From contig NC_088306.1 in NCBI RefSeq assembly GCF_032854445.1, positions 6,943,924-7,007,923 of the forward strand: DNA of 64,000 nt, written 5' to 3'. Shown piece by piece: positions 23,447-33,047 of this stretch. The notes below the pieces were generated by a model. That model was not told the origin of the DNA. It searched no databases and saw nothing but the letters and a program-made list of their open reading frames with translations. This DNA is from Liolophura sinensis. Taxonomy: Eukaryota; Mollusca; Polyplacophora; Chitonida; Chitonidae. The stretch's first letter is position 1, and every line of letters starts with the position of its first letter. A program made the position numbers and the translations under genes.

Positions 23447-24185
23447 CTAGTCTGGCTGATGGAAATCAATGATATAGGACTTCAACCTAGATTTAAAAAG
23501 AGAAACAAAATCACAGTATTTTAGATTGGAGGTCAAATTATTCCATTCTATGGAACATTTTATCTTACAAGTGTGGAAACTCAGATTGGTTTTATGGAAA
23601 GGCCTCTAGGTTGACTGACAAAGATCATGTGGGGCAATGATGAACTGATGATTGTTTAATAAAACAGGAATTGAGAGGCTAAGATGGGTACTGTGTAGGC
23701 CCTTAAAATTTACTGCTTTATTTAATAAATTTCAATCGACAAGAATTTGTTTTGCTTTAACAATGGATCAGTATTATCATGTTGTTTTGGGGAAAATTTA
23801 ATCCGCCCAACAGCACGTTTTTGAAAGCGTATCGGGGGTGGGGAGGAGGTGGGTTAGGTAAGTGTTATCCCACGCTTTGTTACCGTAAGTAAGTAAGGGA
23901 TATATAAGGGCATAGCAAAGAATATATAATGTTTCCTTTCTTAAGGGAATTTCTGATGTGAAGGAAACCGCTAAATAGGTGAGATTTTCTTGTAAGTTTC
24001 GCCAATATTTTGGACGTGTCGTCTGTGTTAGTTTACTGTAGATAATTACCCCAAGAAATCTGAGACATGTTTCTATCTCTTCTTGCTGTACGTCAATTAA
24101 TGTGTTCTTTTTTCTGTTTGTCCTTATAAACATGTACTTAGTTTTGTTACTGTTTAGGGATATTTTTTTCGTTACTATTCATTTA
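23447..24185 (-). mobile_element. Non-LTR retrotransposon (LINE) reverse transcriptase, 3' end, decayed
   Basis: The minus strand contains SLNSNKTKYMF, then RFLGVIIYSKLTQTT, then CYALIYPLLTYGNKAWDNTY. A frame change follows, with HDLC and SIEWNNLTSNLKYCDFVSLF, ending KSRLKSYIIDFHQPD-stop at 23447-23449. FLGVxID-KL and LIYPxLTYxxxxWGNTY are hallmarks of the C-terminal end of LINE reverse transcriptases, and W(N)xLP-type endings are common (family knowledge). The LN-NKTKYM word is the thumb-region motif. The catalytic palm with its DD motif is outside this fragment. Frame changes show it is inactive. It ends just before the first exon of the secreted-protein gene on the other strand. Confidence 0.85.
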
Positions 24186-24230
24186 TTTTGTAGGTCAAAT
24201 CGCATGATTGTGGACGTAGTCGAGCTGAAA

Positions 24231-24274
24231 ATGGCCAAAACACTGCTGATCCTTCTGATCATTGATTTGTTGAA
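24231..24274 (+). CDS. Secreted peptide-precursor-like protein, exon 1 (signal peptide)
   Basis: Encodes MAKTLLILLIIDLL plus two bases of an Asn codon: a short basic start followed by an unbroken Leu/Ile core, as in a signal peptide. The donor GTAAGT starts at 24275. An in-frame ATG also lies at 24204 (MIVDVVELK-M), but the second Met gives the more typical signal peptide. TTTTGTAG just before GTCAAATCGC could be an acceptor for an upstream untranslated exon. The two leftover bases AA join C at 25754 to make Asn, so the frame continues exactly into exon 2. Exon pairing is inferred from phase, orientation and the resulting protein shape; it is not shown by a transcript. Confidence 0.6.
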
Positions 24275-24717
24275 GTAAGTTTTTTTCTGTTTCATTGGTT
24301 CTGTGCGCAGGTTAAATGTCATGACCACATACCGGTTTACAGAGTACTTCTACGTAAGTGACGACTTAGGTATTTAAATTAACGCCGTCGCATATTGTTT
24401 TACCGTATTACGCTCAGGCCACGGTGCAGTTGGTGTAATTTGCTTCTGTTTACGCATTTGTTTGAACAGTTAGAATACAGAGCCCTAACTGAAGTAAACT
24501 GACAAGAGGCTGTATTTCGGTGGTTATGTGTCAGCATTTGCCGGCTATCATGGTGTCGTCGCTGCTCAGGTTTTACTCTCCTTGCTGTGGTATTTTTCCA
24601 TTTGTTTATTGCTATTTTTTTTGGAGTGATTTGCGCGTTATGTTAGTCTAATCAAATGGGTTTCATATATGGTACCTGTTTAATCCCAATTTTTCTGCAT
24701 GTGCATCGGTGACAATG

Positions 24718-24958
24718 TTTTATTTATTTGCTTATTTATTTAACTGATTGGTGTTTTATGGCATACTCAAGAATATTTCACTTATATACAACGGTAGCCA
24801 GCATTACGATATGAGAAAACCGGGTAGAGACCGGGGTAAAAAAACGACTATCTGCAGTTTGCTGGCAGACCTTCCGACACGGCCGAAGATAATGCCAGCA
24901 TGAGCTGGATTTGAACTCACAGCGATAGCATTGATGAGAGGCCCCTGGATTCTTGCGC
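24718..24958 (-). mobile_element. SINE-1 copy inside the intron of the secreted-protein gene
   Basis: Tail TTTATTTATTTAACTGATTG, then AAGAATATTTCACTTATA, GCCAGCATTACGATATGAGA and CAGCATGAGCTGGATTTGAA, to the CTCACAGCGATAGCATTGAT region. A stray SINE-1 word (CCACCATCCGCAGGTTTCGG) follows at 24967-24988. Confidence 0.85.
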
Positions 24959-25753
24959 GGGAAATCCACCACCATCCGCAGGTTTCGGTGAGAATAAGTG
25001 GTTGACGACATTCATGTGGCCCATTATACTGTCTATGGTTATATACCATCACATTTGTACGTGATACATGTAGGTGCGAATGTTCACCAGTAATTTGTCC
25101 AAGGTTGATGATATACCCAGATTTATTGCCATTAACTTTAAGTAGATAAAACGCATTAATCAATCAGATAAAATACAGTTCTAGTCTACCGCATACGATA
25201 CGCGCGAGGTTATTAGGACTGCCTTGGCCTGCATATGAAAGAGCATTTAAATACGTGTATTAATAAAAATGAAGGGTTTTTTTTTTGTTTTCTGACACTA
25301 CTTCCTCCCTCATCACCGTGACCCTAGTGTCCTGGGAATTGCTTTCTGTACAAAATTTTCTAATGGTGGAAGTGATGTAAAACAATCGTAGAAAGCGTCG
25401 CATGAGCTTTAAGGAATATGATGTAACGATAGCAACCTACCTGAAACAACGCAACACGTGCCTTCGTGGTCTGTATAAAATAATTTTTGTAGCGTCCAGA
25501 AGCAACCAGACGCCCATTTTCATATGTTAAATAAATATAGATAATATTGGGCCATATATAACTTGAACATAAAACAAGACGTCATGATTTACAGGTCATA
25601 ATAAACCCGGATGTATACCAATGTTACACGATGAAAAATGTTACACGAGCTATAGGAGTGGCATCCATAAACTAAGTCTGTTTGCCTTCGCTCGTGAAAT
25701 AAATAAATCAAATATTGTACCATGAAAAATTAGCATTACGTTTTGTGTTACAG

Positions 25754-26264
25754 CGTTTGGGTTACGGTTCGGGCTGAAGTAGAATATGGTGTGCCAAATC
25801 ACGAGTATGAGTTAACACATCTGAATGAACCATCCGGTTTGTACGACAACAACAACACGTACACCCACGACAACGGCAAGGATTCCATTTGGCAGACAGG
25901 AGAATATAAGATGAAGGACAACAAGAGCAACTTGCAGATTGACTTAAAGAAGACACATGAACATGGCTGGGCAAGAGAAGACTTACACACGGATAATATC
26001 ACAGGTCCGGACAGTGCTGTAAAGCGCATGCTCACCAGCTTCCTGGCAAGTGAACAATCGGACGTCAGAGCGCGTGATTCCGAAAACGCGAAAATGGCAC
26101 ACAGGCAAACGAATAAACGACTGATGAAGTTAGCGCTACGTCCGTTCACAGTTCTTAATATGGTGTGGAAAGGAACGTTCCAGCGTCACATATCCCAGAA
26201 AGAAGCCCGGGGAAAGATGAGATATCATGGTTCTATATCTAGTTCAATGTTAGGGCGCAAATAA
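25754..26264 (+). CDS. Secreted peptide-precursor-like protein, exon 2
   Basis: Encodes 169 residues and a stop after the acceptor TTACAG, giving a total of about 184 residues with exon 1. After the signal core comes VWVTVRA (a likely signal-peptidase site near Ala). An acidic, Asn-rich region follows, containing NNNTYTH and NITG, two N-glycosylation sequons. The second half is basic with KK before THEHGWARED, KR before MLTSFLASEQSD, and KR before LMKLALRPFTVL. The protein ends SISSSML-GRK-stop. Dibasic sites plus a terminal Gly-basic-basic are what prohormone convertases and amidating enzymes recognise (established knowledge), so a neuropeptide or hormone precursor is the best guess. There is no cysteine. 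I do not recognise the family. A non-hormonal secreted protein is the alternative. Confidence 0.65.
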
Positions 26265-26382
26265 ATTTGTTGTAAATCTTAAATATTTCGAACCCGAGGT
26301 CGGTAGTCGTGGAACAATATTATCCCCTCCCCCACCCCACCGCGTTTAATCCAGATAGAGGCCTCGAGAATTATTTATCCTG

Positions 26383-26494
26383 AAGAATATTTCATTTTTA
26401 CGACGGTAACCAGCATTATGTTGGGAAGAGACTGAGCAGAGCCGGAGGGGAAACCCATTACCATCCGCATGTTGCTGAGAGACCTTTACGCGTA
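26383..26494 (-). mobile_element. SINE-1 fragment
   Basis: GAAGAATATTTCATTTTTACG, ACCAGCATTATGTTGGGAAG and ACCATCCGCATGTTGCTGAG. Neither tail nor head is present. Lies just downstream of the secreted-protein gene. Confidence 0.8.
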
Positions 26495-26784
26495 CGATGT
26501 AGTACTGAGTACTGTATATTTATGCCTCTGTTAGCTATTGTAAAGCGAGTCAAAAATATGATAATAAAAATAAATTATATGTGTTTGAATATATCATAGT
26601 AAGTCTGACGTTGTCTGTACACGTGGCCGAGTATGTTTACATCCAAACGGTTTTAAGGAAATTGTTTAAAAATTTAAATTCAAAGTCGTACAACACGAAT
26701 GAAGTAGTAACATTCATTCCAAATGTTCGGAGGGTTTATATCACAGATCAAAACTAGTCTTCTGTGGTTAACAGAAGCCAGATA

Positions 26785-26907
26785 GAATATAATTAAAGAC
26801 GCAAAGCAAGAAGAGTAAAACCAAAGCAGCGGCGACAGTGTGAGAGCTGGTCTCACATAACCGGTGAAATACAACCTCTTGTCAATTTACCTCAGCCAGG
26901 GTTTTAG
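26785..26907 (+). repeat. Dispersed repeat family E, partial
   Basis: AATATAATTAAAGACGCAAA, AGAGTAAAACCAAAGCAGCG, CGACAGTGTGAGAGCT and GTCAATTTACCTCAGCCAGG. It is joined directly to a SINE-1 at 26908, which appears to have landed in it. Confidence 0.75.
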
Positions 26908-27093
26908 TTTAAGTCCATATCATGCTGGCTTCCTCTCCGGTAGTTCGTGGAGAGGTCTTCCAGCAACCTGCAGATGGTCGTGGTTTCCGTCCTCTGCCCA
27001 GTTTCCTCGCACCATAATGCTGGCCGCCAGCGTATAAGTGAAATATTCTTCACCACGGTGTAAAACACCAATCAAATAAATAAATAAATAAAA
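26908..27093 (+). mobile_element. SINE-1 copy, 5' truncated
   Basis: Starts in the B-box region (TTTAAGTCCATATCATGCTG), runs through CAGCAACCTGCAGATGGTCG and CATAATGCTGGCCGCC, and ends (AAAT)n. Confidence 0.88.
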
Positions 27094-27995
27094 TATTCTA
27101 ACTGATGAAGTTAGAATATCAATAAACTGACGGCCAAAAGAAATTTTACGACTCCGTGAGTTAAATTTAACCAAAACTTTTCAGCAAATTAATCCCAAAT
27201 TACTTTAGGAAAACATTGTACGAAGCATATTCCCATGTGTGACAAGCGTCATATACCCACGCGAATTGATTTTGAGACAACGAAGAAAGTTGAAAAATCA
27301 CATGACCCATGAATGGCCGCAACTGCACATGTAATAAGTGTATAAAAACGTTACACACAGTGTGCTAGACTTGGACTGACTAAAAACCACCAAAGTAATG
27401 CCTTGATTGACCCCAGAACAACATGAGAGGGCCCTGGGTATGGTATCCATGGGAGCCACCCATGCCCACATTGCACGGACCTTCGGCTGCTCTCGTGTAA
27501 CTGTGTCAAACTTGATGCAACGTTACACAGGCCAAGAACAGGCATGCCTAGGGTAACTACACCAAGAGAAGACGGGTACCTGCGCACCTTACACCTGAGG
27601 AACCGCTTCCTGACAGTGACGTCATCGCCAATCCATCACTGGGTCACTGGGTCAGTCGGCAGACCTTGTCCAGGAGACTCATGGTTCACGGAATTAGGCC
27701 TTTAGACCATTCAGAGCGCAATTATTGACAGCTGAACATCGTCGCCAGAGGTTGTACGCCGTTGGCAGCGACGTGATTGGCAACGGGTTGTTTTCACGGA
27801 TGAAAGACGCTTCAGCCTGTTCTGAGCCGATGGCACACAGCGAATTTACCCTCGAAGAGGCGAACGAACGGCTGCATCATGCGTCCAGGAGGTTGTACCG
27901 TTTGGTGGCAGCAGCGTGATGGTGTGGGGTGGGGTTAGTGGAGAGGAACGGACACCACTGGTCATCATCTACGGGAACCTAACAGCTCAACATTT

Positions 27996-28028
27996 ATTTA
28001 TTTGTTTGATTGGTGTTTTACGCTGTAC
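27996..28028 (-). mobile_element. SINE-1 tail fragment inserted in Tc1, left part
   Basis: (TTTA)n and TGATTGGTGTTTTACGCTGT. With the next entry it is the last 50 bp or so of SINE-1, flanked by the 16-bp duplication CTAACAGCTCAACATT. Confidence 0.85.
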
Positions 28029-28046
28029 TCAAAAATATTTCACTAA
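28029..28046 (-). mobile_element. SINE-1 tail fragment inserted in Tc1, right part
   Basis: CTCAAAAATATTTCA marks the point where reverse transcription stopped. The second copy of CTAACAGCTCAACATT starts here and the transposase frame resumes. Confidence 0.8.
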
Positions 28047-28654
28047 CAGCTCAACATTACGTGGATGAAATTCTACGTCCTGTTGTCCTGCCATCCTTTC
28101 AACAGCATGCACGTGGTGTCCTGTACCAGCATGACAAAGCCAGACCCCATACAGCTCGAGTTGTGCAGAACTTCCTGGACGCCAACGACCTCAACGTCTT
28201 GCTGTGGCCTGCAAGTCCCCCAGATTTGAACGCGTTTGGGATATCATGGGTCGTCGAGTAAGACAACGGCCAAAACTGGCAGCCAAACGGCAAGAACTGT
28301 CGTTCGCTCTCCAAGATGAATGGCAAAGAATCCCACGTCATCTCATCAGACGACTGAATTTTCTCTATGCATCAGAGTTTTTGATCATCAACATCGTCAA
28401 CACACGATGTTGATTCGTTTTGATATTGACTGATTTTAAAAATAATCAACTTTTTGTATACTCTGCCCATTGTTAACCAAGATGGAACGGCTATTTATCT
28501 ACCCCCGCTCTGTTTGTTAACTTTTAAAATGATTTGAGGGCTGCTTTGTTCTTACTCAAGACTTTCAATATCTAAAGTCACTGGTCTTTTCAAATATTAA
28601 ACTTTAGTCATCCTGTCTTTTGCTTTGGCAAAATAAATTGATTTGAACTCTTCT

Positions 28655-28835
28655 GTTGGCCGTCAGTTTAGTAGCAATTTACACGCTCCCTAGCATCATG
28701 GCTTAAGTAGAATTAGGTATAAAATGCAGAAATGTTAATTGGAATTTATTACACATCACTGACCTACAATTGCTCAAAATGCTGTGTTGTCATCACATTT
28801 AACATACAATCACATAAAAACAATACAAAGGGACG
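28655..28835 (+). repeat. Dispersed repeat family E, right half
   Basis: GTAGCAATTTACACGCTCCC, TAGCATCATGGCTTAAGTAG, AATTAGG and AATGCTGTGTTGTCATCACA. It matches the right half of the 28880 copy that follows at once. Confidence 0.75.
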
Positions 28836-28877
28836 GGGATACTGAGTCCATCAGTAGAATCCAGGTTTAGGCAGGAA

Positions 28878-29190
28878 TACAATATAATTGAAGACGTAAA
28901 GCACAGAGAGTAAAACCAGAGCAGCGACGACAGTGTGATAGCTAGCAAATGGTCACACGTAACCGGTGAGTACATCTTGTCAATTTACCTCGGTCAGAGT
29001 TTTAGTCTAACTATTCATGTAAATGCATAAATAGTAGCATTTTACGCGCGCTCTATCATCATGGTTTAAGCAGAATTAGGTTAAAAAAATGCAGTTGTGT
29101 TAATTACAATTTATTAGACGTCACTGGTCTAGAATTACTGAAAAAGCTGTGTTGTCATCACATTTAGCATACAATGACATTAAAACAATT
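28878..29190 (+). repeat. Dispersed repeat family E, near-complete copy
   Basis: Starts AATATAATTGAAGACGTAAA and holds AGAGTAAAACCAGAGCAGCG, CACACGTAACCGGTGAGTAC, GTCAATTTACCTCGGTCAGA and the ATGTAAATGCATAAATAGTA block. It ends AAGCTGTGTTGTCATCACAT. It is the reference copy for this family and encodes no protein. Confidence 0.75.
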
Positions 29191-29419
29191 TTAGATTTTA
29201 CCAATAAATGCAAAATTTTTCGTTACTCCAACAATTGTTAGGGTCGTATAACGTCACTTGCGTTCTCCGAAATTATCTGTCTTGGTCTCCAGGGGCAGAT
29301 TTTATCAGTGTGATAATTAGCAAATGCGAGTCGTATACTGCGGCCAAAACGGGTCGCATTGCTGCGGAGGAGAAAGGGGAATCCCCTGTGTCGTTGAGTC
29401 TGCGCTCTGTATAGTATTT

Positions 29420-29539
29420 ATAGGTTATTGGATTGTATGGTCCTGTATGGACGAGCCCTGGGCGCCCAGGAAAGGGACGAGCTTGCCTTTCCGGCGCCCA
29501 GGAAGAGTCCATACAGGACCATACAATCCAGTAACCTAT
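29420..29539. repeat. Large near-perfect hairpin
   Basis: 33-bp arms (29420-29452 and 29507-29539) match at 32 of 33 positions. The arm holds GGATTGTATGGTCCTGTATG. Inside, GGGCGCC and CCTTTCC words extend the pairing towards a small loop. It is flanked by AT-rich DNA. It may be a foldback MITE core. Confidence 0.85.
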
Positions 29540-29947
29540 GTATTATACATCCACTTGTCAAAAACGTAAGTAAATAAACTCGAACGCTAAACAAATTGGG
29601 TAAAACCGTGCTAATTATTTCATATCGCGTAGCAATAGCGGATAGCCGGTTGCGGATGAATATGGAATACTGAATACAGCACTTTCATTGGCTGACAGAA
29701 AACTAGGTCAGGCGCACGTGGCCGAAACGGTATTTTACACGCAGAAGTGTAAAGAAAACGAATGCAGAAGTTTCAGTGAAAATTAAAAGTGCAGTTATTG
29801 GCACCGAGTTGATGGCATCGGCGTCGTGAAATCTTCGTTTGTGTGGACTTGAACTGACCGGCTGGGGGAGTGGAAGCGCGGGAGATGGTTGACTGAAGGT
29901 GCGATTGCCCTGAAGTAAACTCGACATTTGCTTCTGCTGTACGTGAT

Positions 29948-30300
29948 CTAATTTAAAATCATACTCCTAGATGCTAGCAAGCATTTGTGTCCGGTGACCT
30001 GCATAACTTTATGTTGAGCGACGCCAGATTTTACAAGGGTTTGGACGGTTGTTTTTCGGACCGAGTGATTAGTTTTCCGGCCTTTCAGTCCAGCAGCCTC
30101 GGCTGCCCTCCTCATTAGCTCTCCCAAACGATGCTCTCCCATTGGATAGCAGTAATACCACACAGCTGCATCAGGTTTGAGGCTACATTCGGGAATTGGT
30201 GTGAGGTAGAACGGACTGTCCGGAGACACAGATTTTTCAGGACGAGCACTAGAAGACGCACGGGACGAAAGACCGGATTTACACTTGTGACGCGTGTCAG
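29948..30300 (-). mobile_element. Crypton-type tyrosine recombinase fragment
   Basis: Minus-strand reading frame with SPDSPFYLTPIP, VWYYCYPMGEHRLGELMRRA, AEAAGLKGRKTNHSVRKTTV and VMQVTGHK. HSVRKT is the HxxR box and TGHK the following H box of tyrosine recombinases. The FYLxPIP-WY context is that of the Crypton-derived DUF3504 domain found in ZMYM-, QRICH- and KCTD-like proteins (family knowledge). The catalytic tyrosine segment is lost from the frame (GHKCLLASRSMILN-stop) because of a frame change. The upstream arginine of the active site and the DNA-binding N-terminus are absent. It is a dead fragment. Confidence 0.8.
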
Positions 30301-30439
30301 AAGACTAAGGCCAAAGGCCAACGGGCGACACACAGGTTGTACACAACCTCATCCGCTTCAACACAAGTAATCACCGCTCTAAAACTGGTAAAAACGAGGG
30401 TTGGGAGACAGGGGGTATAATTCTCAATTATTATTATTT

Positions 30440-30730
30440 CTCCCCGTAACACCAGAGGACGCGTTGCGGAGGTGAGTGAATGAGGACTTGAGCGTACTCC
30501 ACCAACCGTTTCACAAACAGGACTTTCCACACCCCGTCGGCCCGCTGACGATGCAGGTAAACGGATGCTGCCATCGAGTATTTATAATTGGAAAGGCTGG
30601 GTTAGGACGTGTCGTCGTACGGGTGAGGGTGAGGTACAGTGTGGGAACCTGTATGGCGAGATACACGGGCTGCTGCTGCTCCTCTTTGCCGTTTTGGGCT
30701 GAGAATAGGCGGATGTGGAAACGGTGATCG
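30440..30730 (-). pseudogene. P-loop NTPase fragment of a Polinton-like element
   Basis: The minus strand shows HPFTCIVSGPTGCGKS, a clear Walker A motif at about 30523-30546. A frame change follows, and then a segment ending VLWCYGE near 30441-30456. P-loop proteins with a downstream WCYGE-type motif are frequent unannotated neighbours of Polinton-like integrases in aquatic invertebrates (my recollection, not verified). Polinton elements carry a packaging-type ATPase, but I cannot say this is it. Orientation and position fit the integrase remnant at 31100-31960. No attempt was made to mend the frame. Confidence 0.55.
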
Positions 30731-30732
30731 TG

Positions 30733-31110
30733 TTAGGTTGGGGTGGACTGGGAGATCCCGTAAAGTTCGACTGGTGAGTCGTGGGTTCGCCCGTGGACGC
30801 GTCCTGCTAACCTATAAACGCCGTGGGTAGCGGTGTGGAAAGCGCCTCCAAGTTGACTAGCGATGTGTCGCTGGGCGACGGCGGTGGCGGTGGCGGTGGT
30901 GGAATAGAAGGCTTCCACGTCAGCGGCCAATGGAGGAGCGTAATCTTCAATTGCTCTCGTAGATAATGACCGCACGCTCAGTTCCGTAGCCAACGCGCCT
31001 ACCAGGGATCCAATGTATAGGAAAATCCCGAGCACGGCTGCAACGGTGCCTTTATTCTCTTGCAGGCCTCGTATGCACTGATCCATCCCTTGAGACAGAC
31101 CGATGGGAAA
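30733..31110 (-). CDS. Uncharacterised protein with one membrane segment, Polinton-like element remnant
   Basis: The open frame continues from the end of the integrase remnant (the LNSWVPASDFKRIP junction) into about 120 codons. It includes a hydrophobic stretch GTVAAVLGIFLYIGSLVGAL and then an Ala/Thr/Val-rich run. I do not recognise it. It is more GC-rich than nearby DNA, as the whole 30.4-32.0 kb block is. It may be a decayed structural or membrane protein of the same mobile element. There is no independent start codon with a convincing context. Confidence 0.35.
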   Translation of the reverse strand, partial: FPIGLSQGMDQCIRGLQENKGTVAAVLGIFLYIGSLVGALATELSVRSLSTRAIEDYAPPLAADVEAFYSTTATATAVAQRHIASQLGGAFHTATHGVYRLAGRVHGRTHDSPVELYGISQSTPT

Positions 31111-31960
31111 TGAGGGTTTGGGAATACGTTTGAAGTCTGAGGCCGGCACCCAAGAATTAAGCTAGGTAGATAGTTGATCCACTTCACCCACTTTAAGATC
31201 TTCTCCAGCAGATAAAACTTGCTGTGCCGAGCCGCCGGTTGCAGTTAGGTCTCGTAAAACGTCCCGAGCAGGCGTTTCTCGTTCAAGTTCTCCTTTGTGT
31301 ACACGACGGGCTGACTTGGGTGGATGCGAACGACGCGGAACATATCCGTGCCCCAATTCGGGAGGGACAAGTTTTCGAATTTCTCTTTGACTTTACTTAT
31401 AAGCACAAGATCGCCAGGTCTCGACGAGTGTTGTGAGCGGTGAAGTACATGTACATTCGTCCGTTCTACCACGGACGCTTTGATCCCGTTAAACGTATGA
31501 AAGAAGAAAACTCCATTGTCCTTTAAAAATGCCTGAAACCGTCTGTTCAGAAGCGTTTTGCCTTCGTCCGTTTGCGGGTACAACAGTCGACTCCCCGTCT
31601 GGAAAATGCGTTGAAGCGCCTCGATCAGATCGGCTGTGGTGCGCCGGGGAACAACGCAAGGGTGCTTGGAGAGGACTTCTCTGCAGGTAAGCAGGTAAGG
31701 GTTGTCGTCGTTCTCTTTGGCAAATGCTCGCATGTCGATCAGGTCGGCCTGCCATTGCCTATACTACCCGTCAAGACCCGGTTACAAGGGTGACGCCGTC
31801 GAGCTGGACGGTGTCCTGTTGGGCCAGCCAAGCCATCAAGCGGCCCAACTCACTTTGAGTCCTTGTTGCCGGGCTGCCTTGAGCAAGGGCTGAACGCCGC
31901 TGTAAGACGCTGGGCTGTGTTCGTAGTACAATGTATGGACAGTGGCATCCACACGGTCTG
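31100..31960 (-). pseudogene. Polinton/Maverick-type integrase, internally deleted and frameshifted
   Basis: The minus strand carries, in order, YYEHSPASYSGVQPLLKAAR (N-terminal region), MAWLAQQDTVQL, DMRAFAKENDDNPYLLT (start of the retroviral-like catalytic core, first acidic residue), LYPQTDEGK (second acidic block), then HTFNGIKASVVERTN. A deletion then jumps straight to RPGDLVLISKVKEKF, FRVVRIHPSQPVVYT and a chromodomain-like end (LNSWVPASDF). This layout is typical of the integrases of Polintons (for example C. elegans F54H12.3; family knowledge). The third catalytic acidic residue and its helix region are affected by the deletion after ASVVER. Several frame changes are present. It is an old genomic copy and is described only. 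Confidence 0.8.
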
Positions 31961-32044
31961 GGTCCCTGCCCGCAAGTGTGCTCTGGCTCTGCTTCCGCCC
32001 CGGCGAGGTGGCTGGCGGCCGGTTCGAGGCATTGTCCTGTGTCC

Positions 32045-32175
<131 letters not shown>

Positions 32176-32929
32176 GGGTGAATATAGGTGTGGACTGGCG
32201 CAATGCGCGAATCAGAGTGAGTAAACCTACCCTAGACACCGTATTTTTAGGATTCAAAACCCGGTGTGACGACCGCTCAAGTTGGCTGGGACTGGGACAC
32301 GGTGGCTGGTGGCTCCTCGTACATTAAGGTGGAGAGAACAGTGTCTAAATAATGCTGCTGAATGGATCCTTGATGTGACGGCTGACGTCTTTGGTGTAAG
32401 CTCGCACGACCTGCAGACATCCCTGATTGACGACACAATCCGCAAACATACTACGGAGTATACACGTGTAGCCTCGAAGGTCGGTGACGACGTCCACCCA
32501 TTCTTTCCACCAGGGCCTGGTGTGCAGGTTATGCAGACTGGAAAGACACAAAGTTTTAAAACACACCGTTGTTCCAGTGCCGTAACCGACAGAGCAATAC
32601 AGCCATCAATCAAATCACTTACGGTGGACTACCCATGGCCAATTAACACAAGCGGTGTAATTGAGAAATAACCAACGAAAATACCAGGGATTCAACGTCA
32701 CATATTTTTCCTTTTATTGCAGGTGAACTCCAACAGTGACAAAAAATAAGTAACAGAACACAAGCAGCAACAGCAGCAAAAGTCCTGTGTCAAGTCTGTT
32801 ATTTGTGCGCATGTGTGTTTTACGCAGGGGAACATGTCCAGCCACCGTGGGAAATTCTTCGTGGTGGCGACGGTGGTCAATCACTGTATGCCATGGAAAG
32901 GCGTTATGGTGGTATCACCGATTCCCTTT

Positions 32930-33015
32930 TTTTAAGGTCTTAAATGTGACTCGACCCAGGATTGACCCTGAATCTATCGCCTCCACACCCTACCCATCGA
33001 GCCATCGGGGCCGAT
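32930..33015 (-). mobile_element. SINE-2 head fragment
   Basis: AATGTGACTCGACCCAGGAT-TGACCCTG and GAGCCATCGGGGCCG match the head-proximal end of SINE-2 at 9030-9099. The rest of the element is missing. Confidence 0.65.
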
Positions 33016-33047
33016 TGTTAATATTTAGTATAAAAGGTGATAAGCGT

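Larger units (their letters stand above)
27395..28415 (+). mobile_element. Tc1-type transposase pseudogene, split by a SINE tail
   Basis: Reading across frame changes gives an N-terminal helix-turn-helix region (LTPEQHERALGMVSMGATHA, HIARTFGCSRVTV). The catalytic region FTDERRFSL, VMVWGGVS, YQHDKARPHTARV and SPPDLN follows, and it ends with VWDIMGRRVRQRP and DEWQRIPR. These are the DDE blocks of Tc1-family transposases. Spacing from the second Asp fits DD34E, but the glutamate block is frameshifted. Several stops and frameshifts are present. Terminal inverted repeats could not be identified with confidence, so the limits given are those of recognisable coding sequence. Confidence 0.88.

Noticed and set aside
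25799-26149. Minus-strand 116-codon frame
   Set aside because: Shadow of the secreted-protein exon 2, which has a signal peptide, phase match and stop on the plus strand.
32282-32671. 129-codon plus-strand frame and overlapping minus frame next to the Polinton remnant
   Set aside because: Neither strand gives a recognisable element protein. I could not link it to the neighbouring mobile element.
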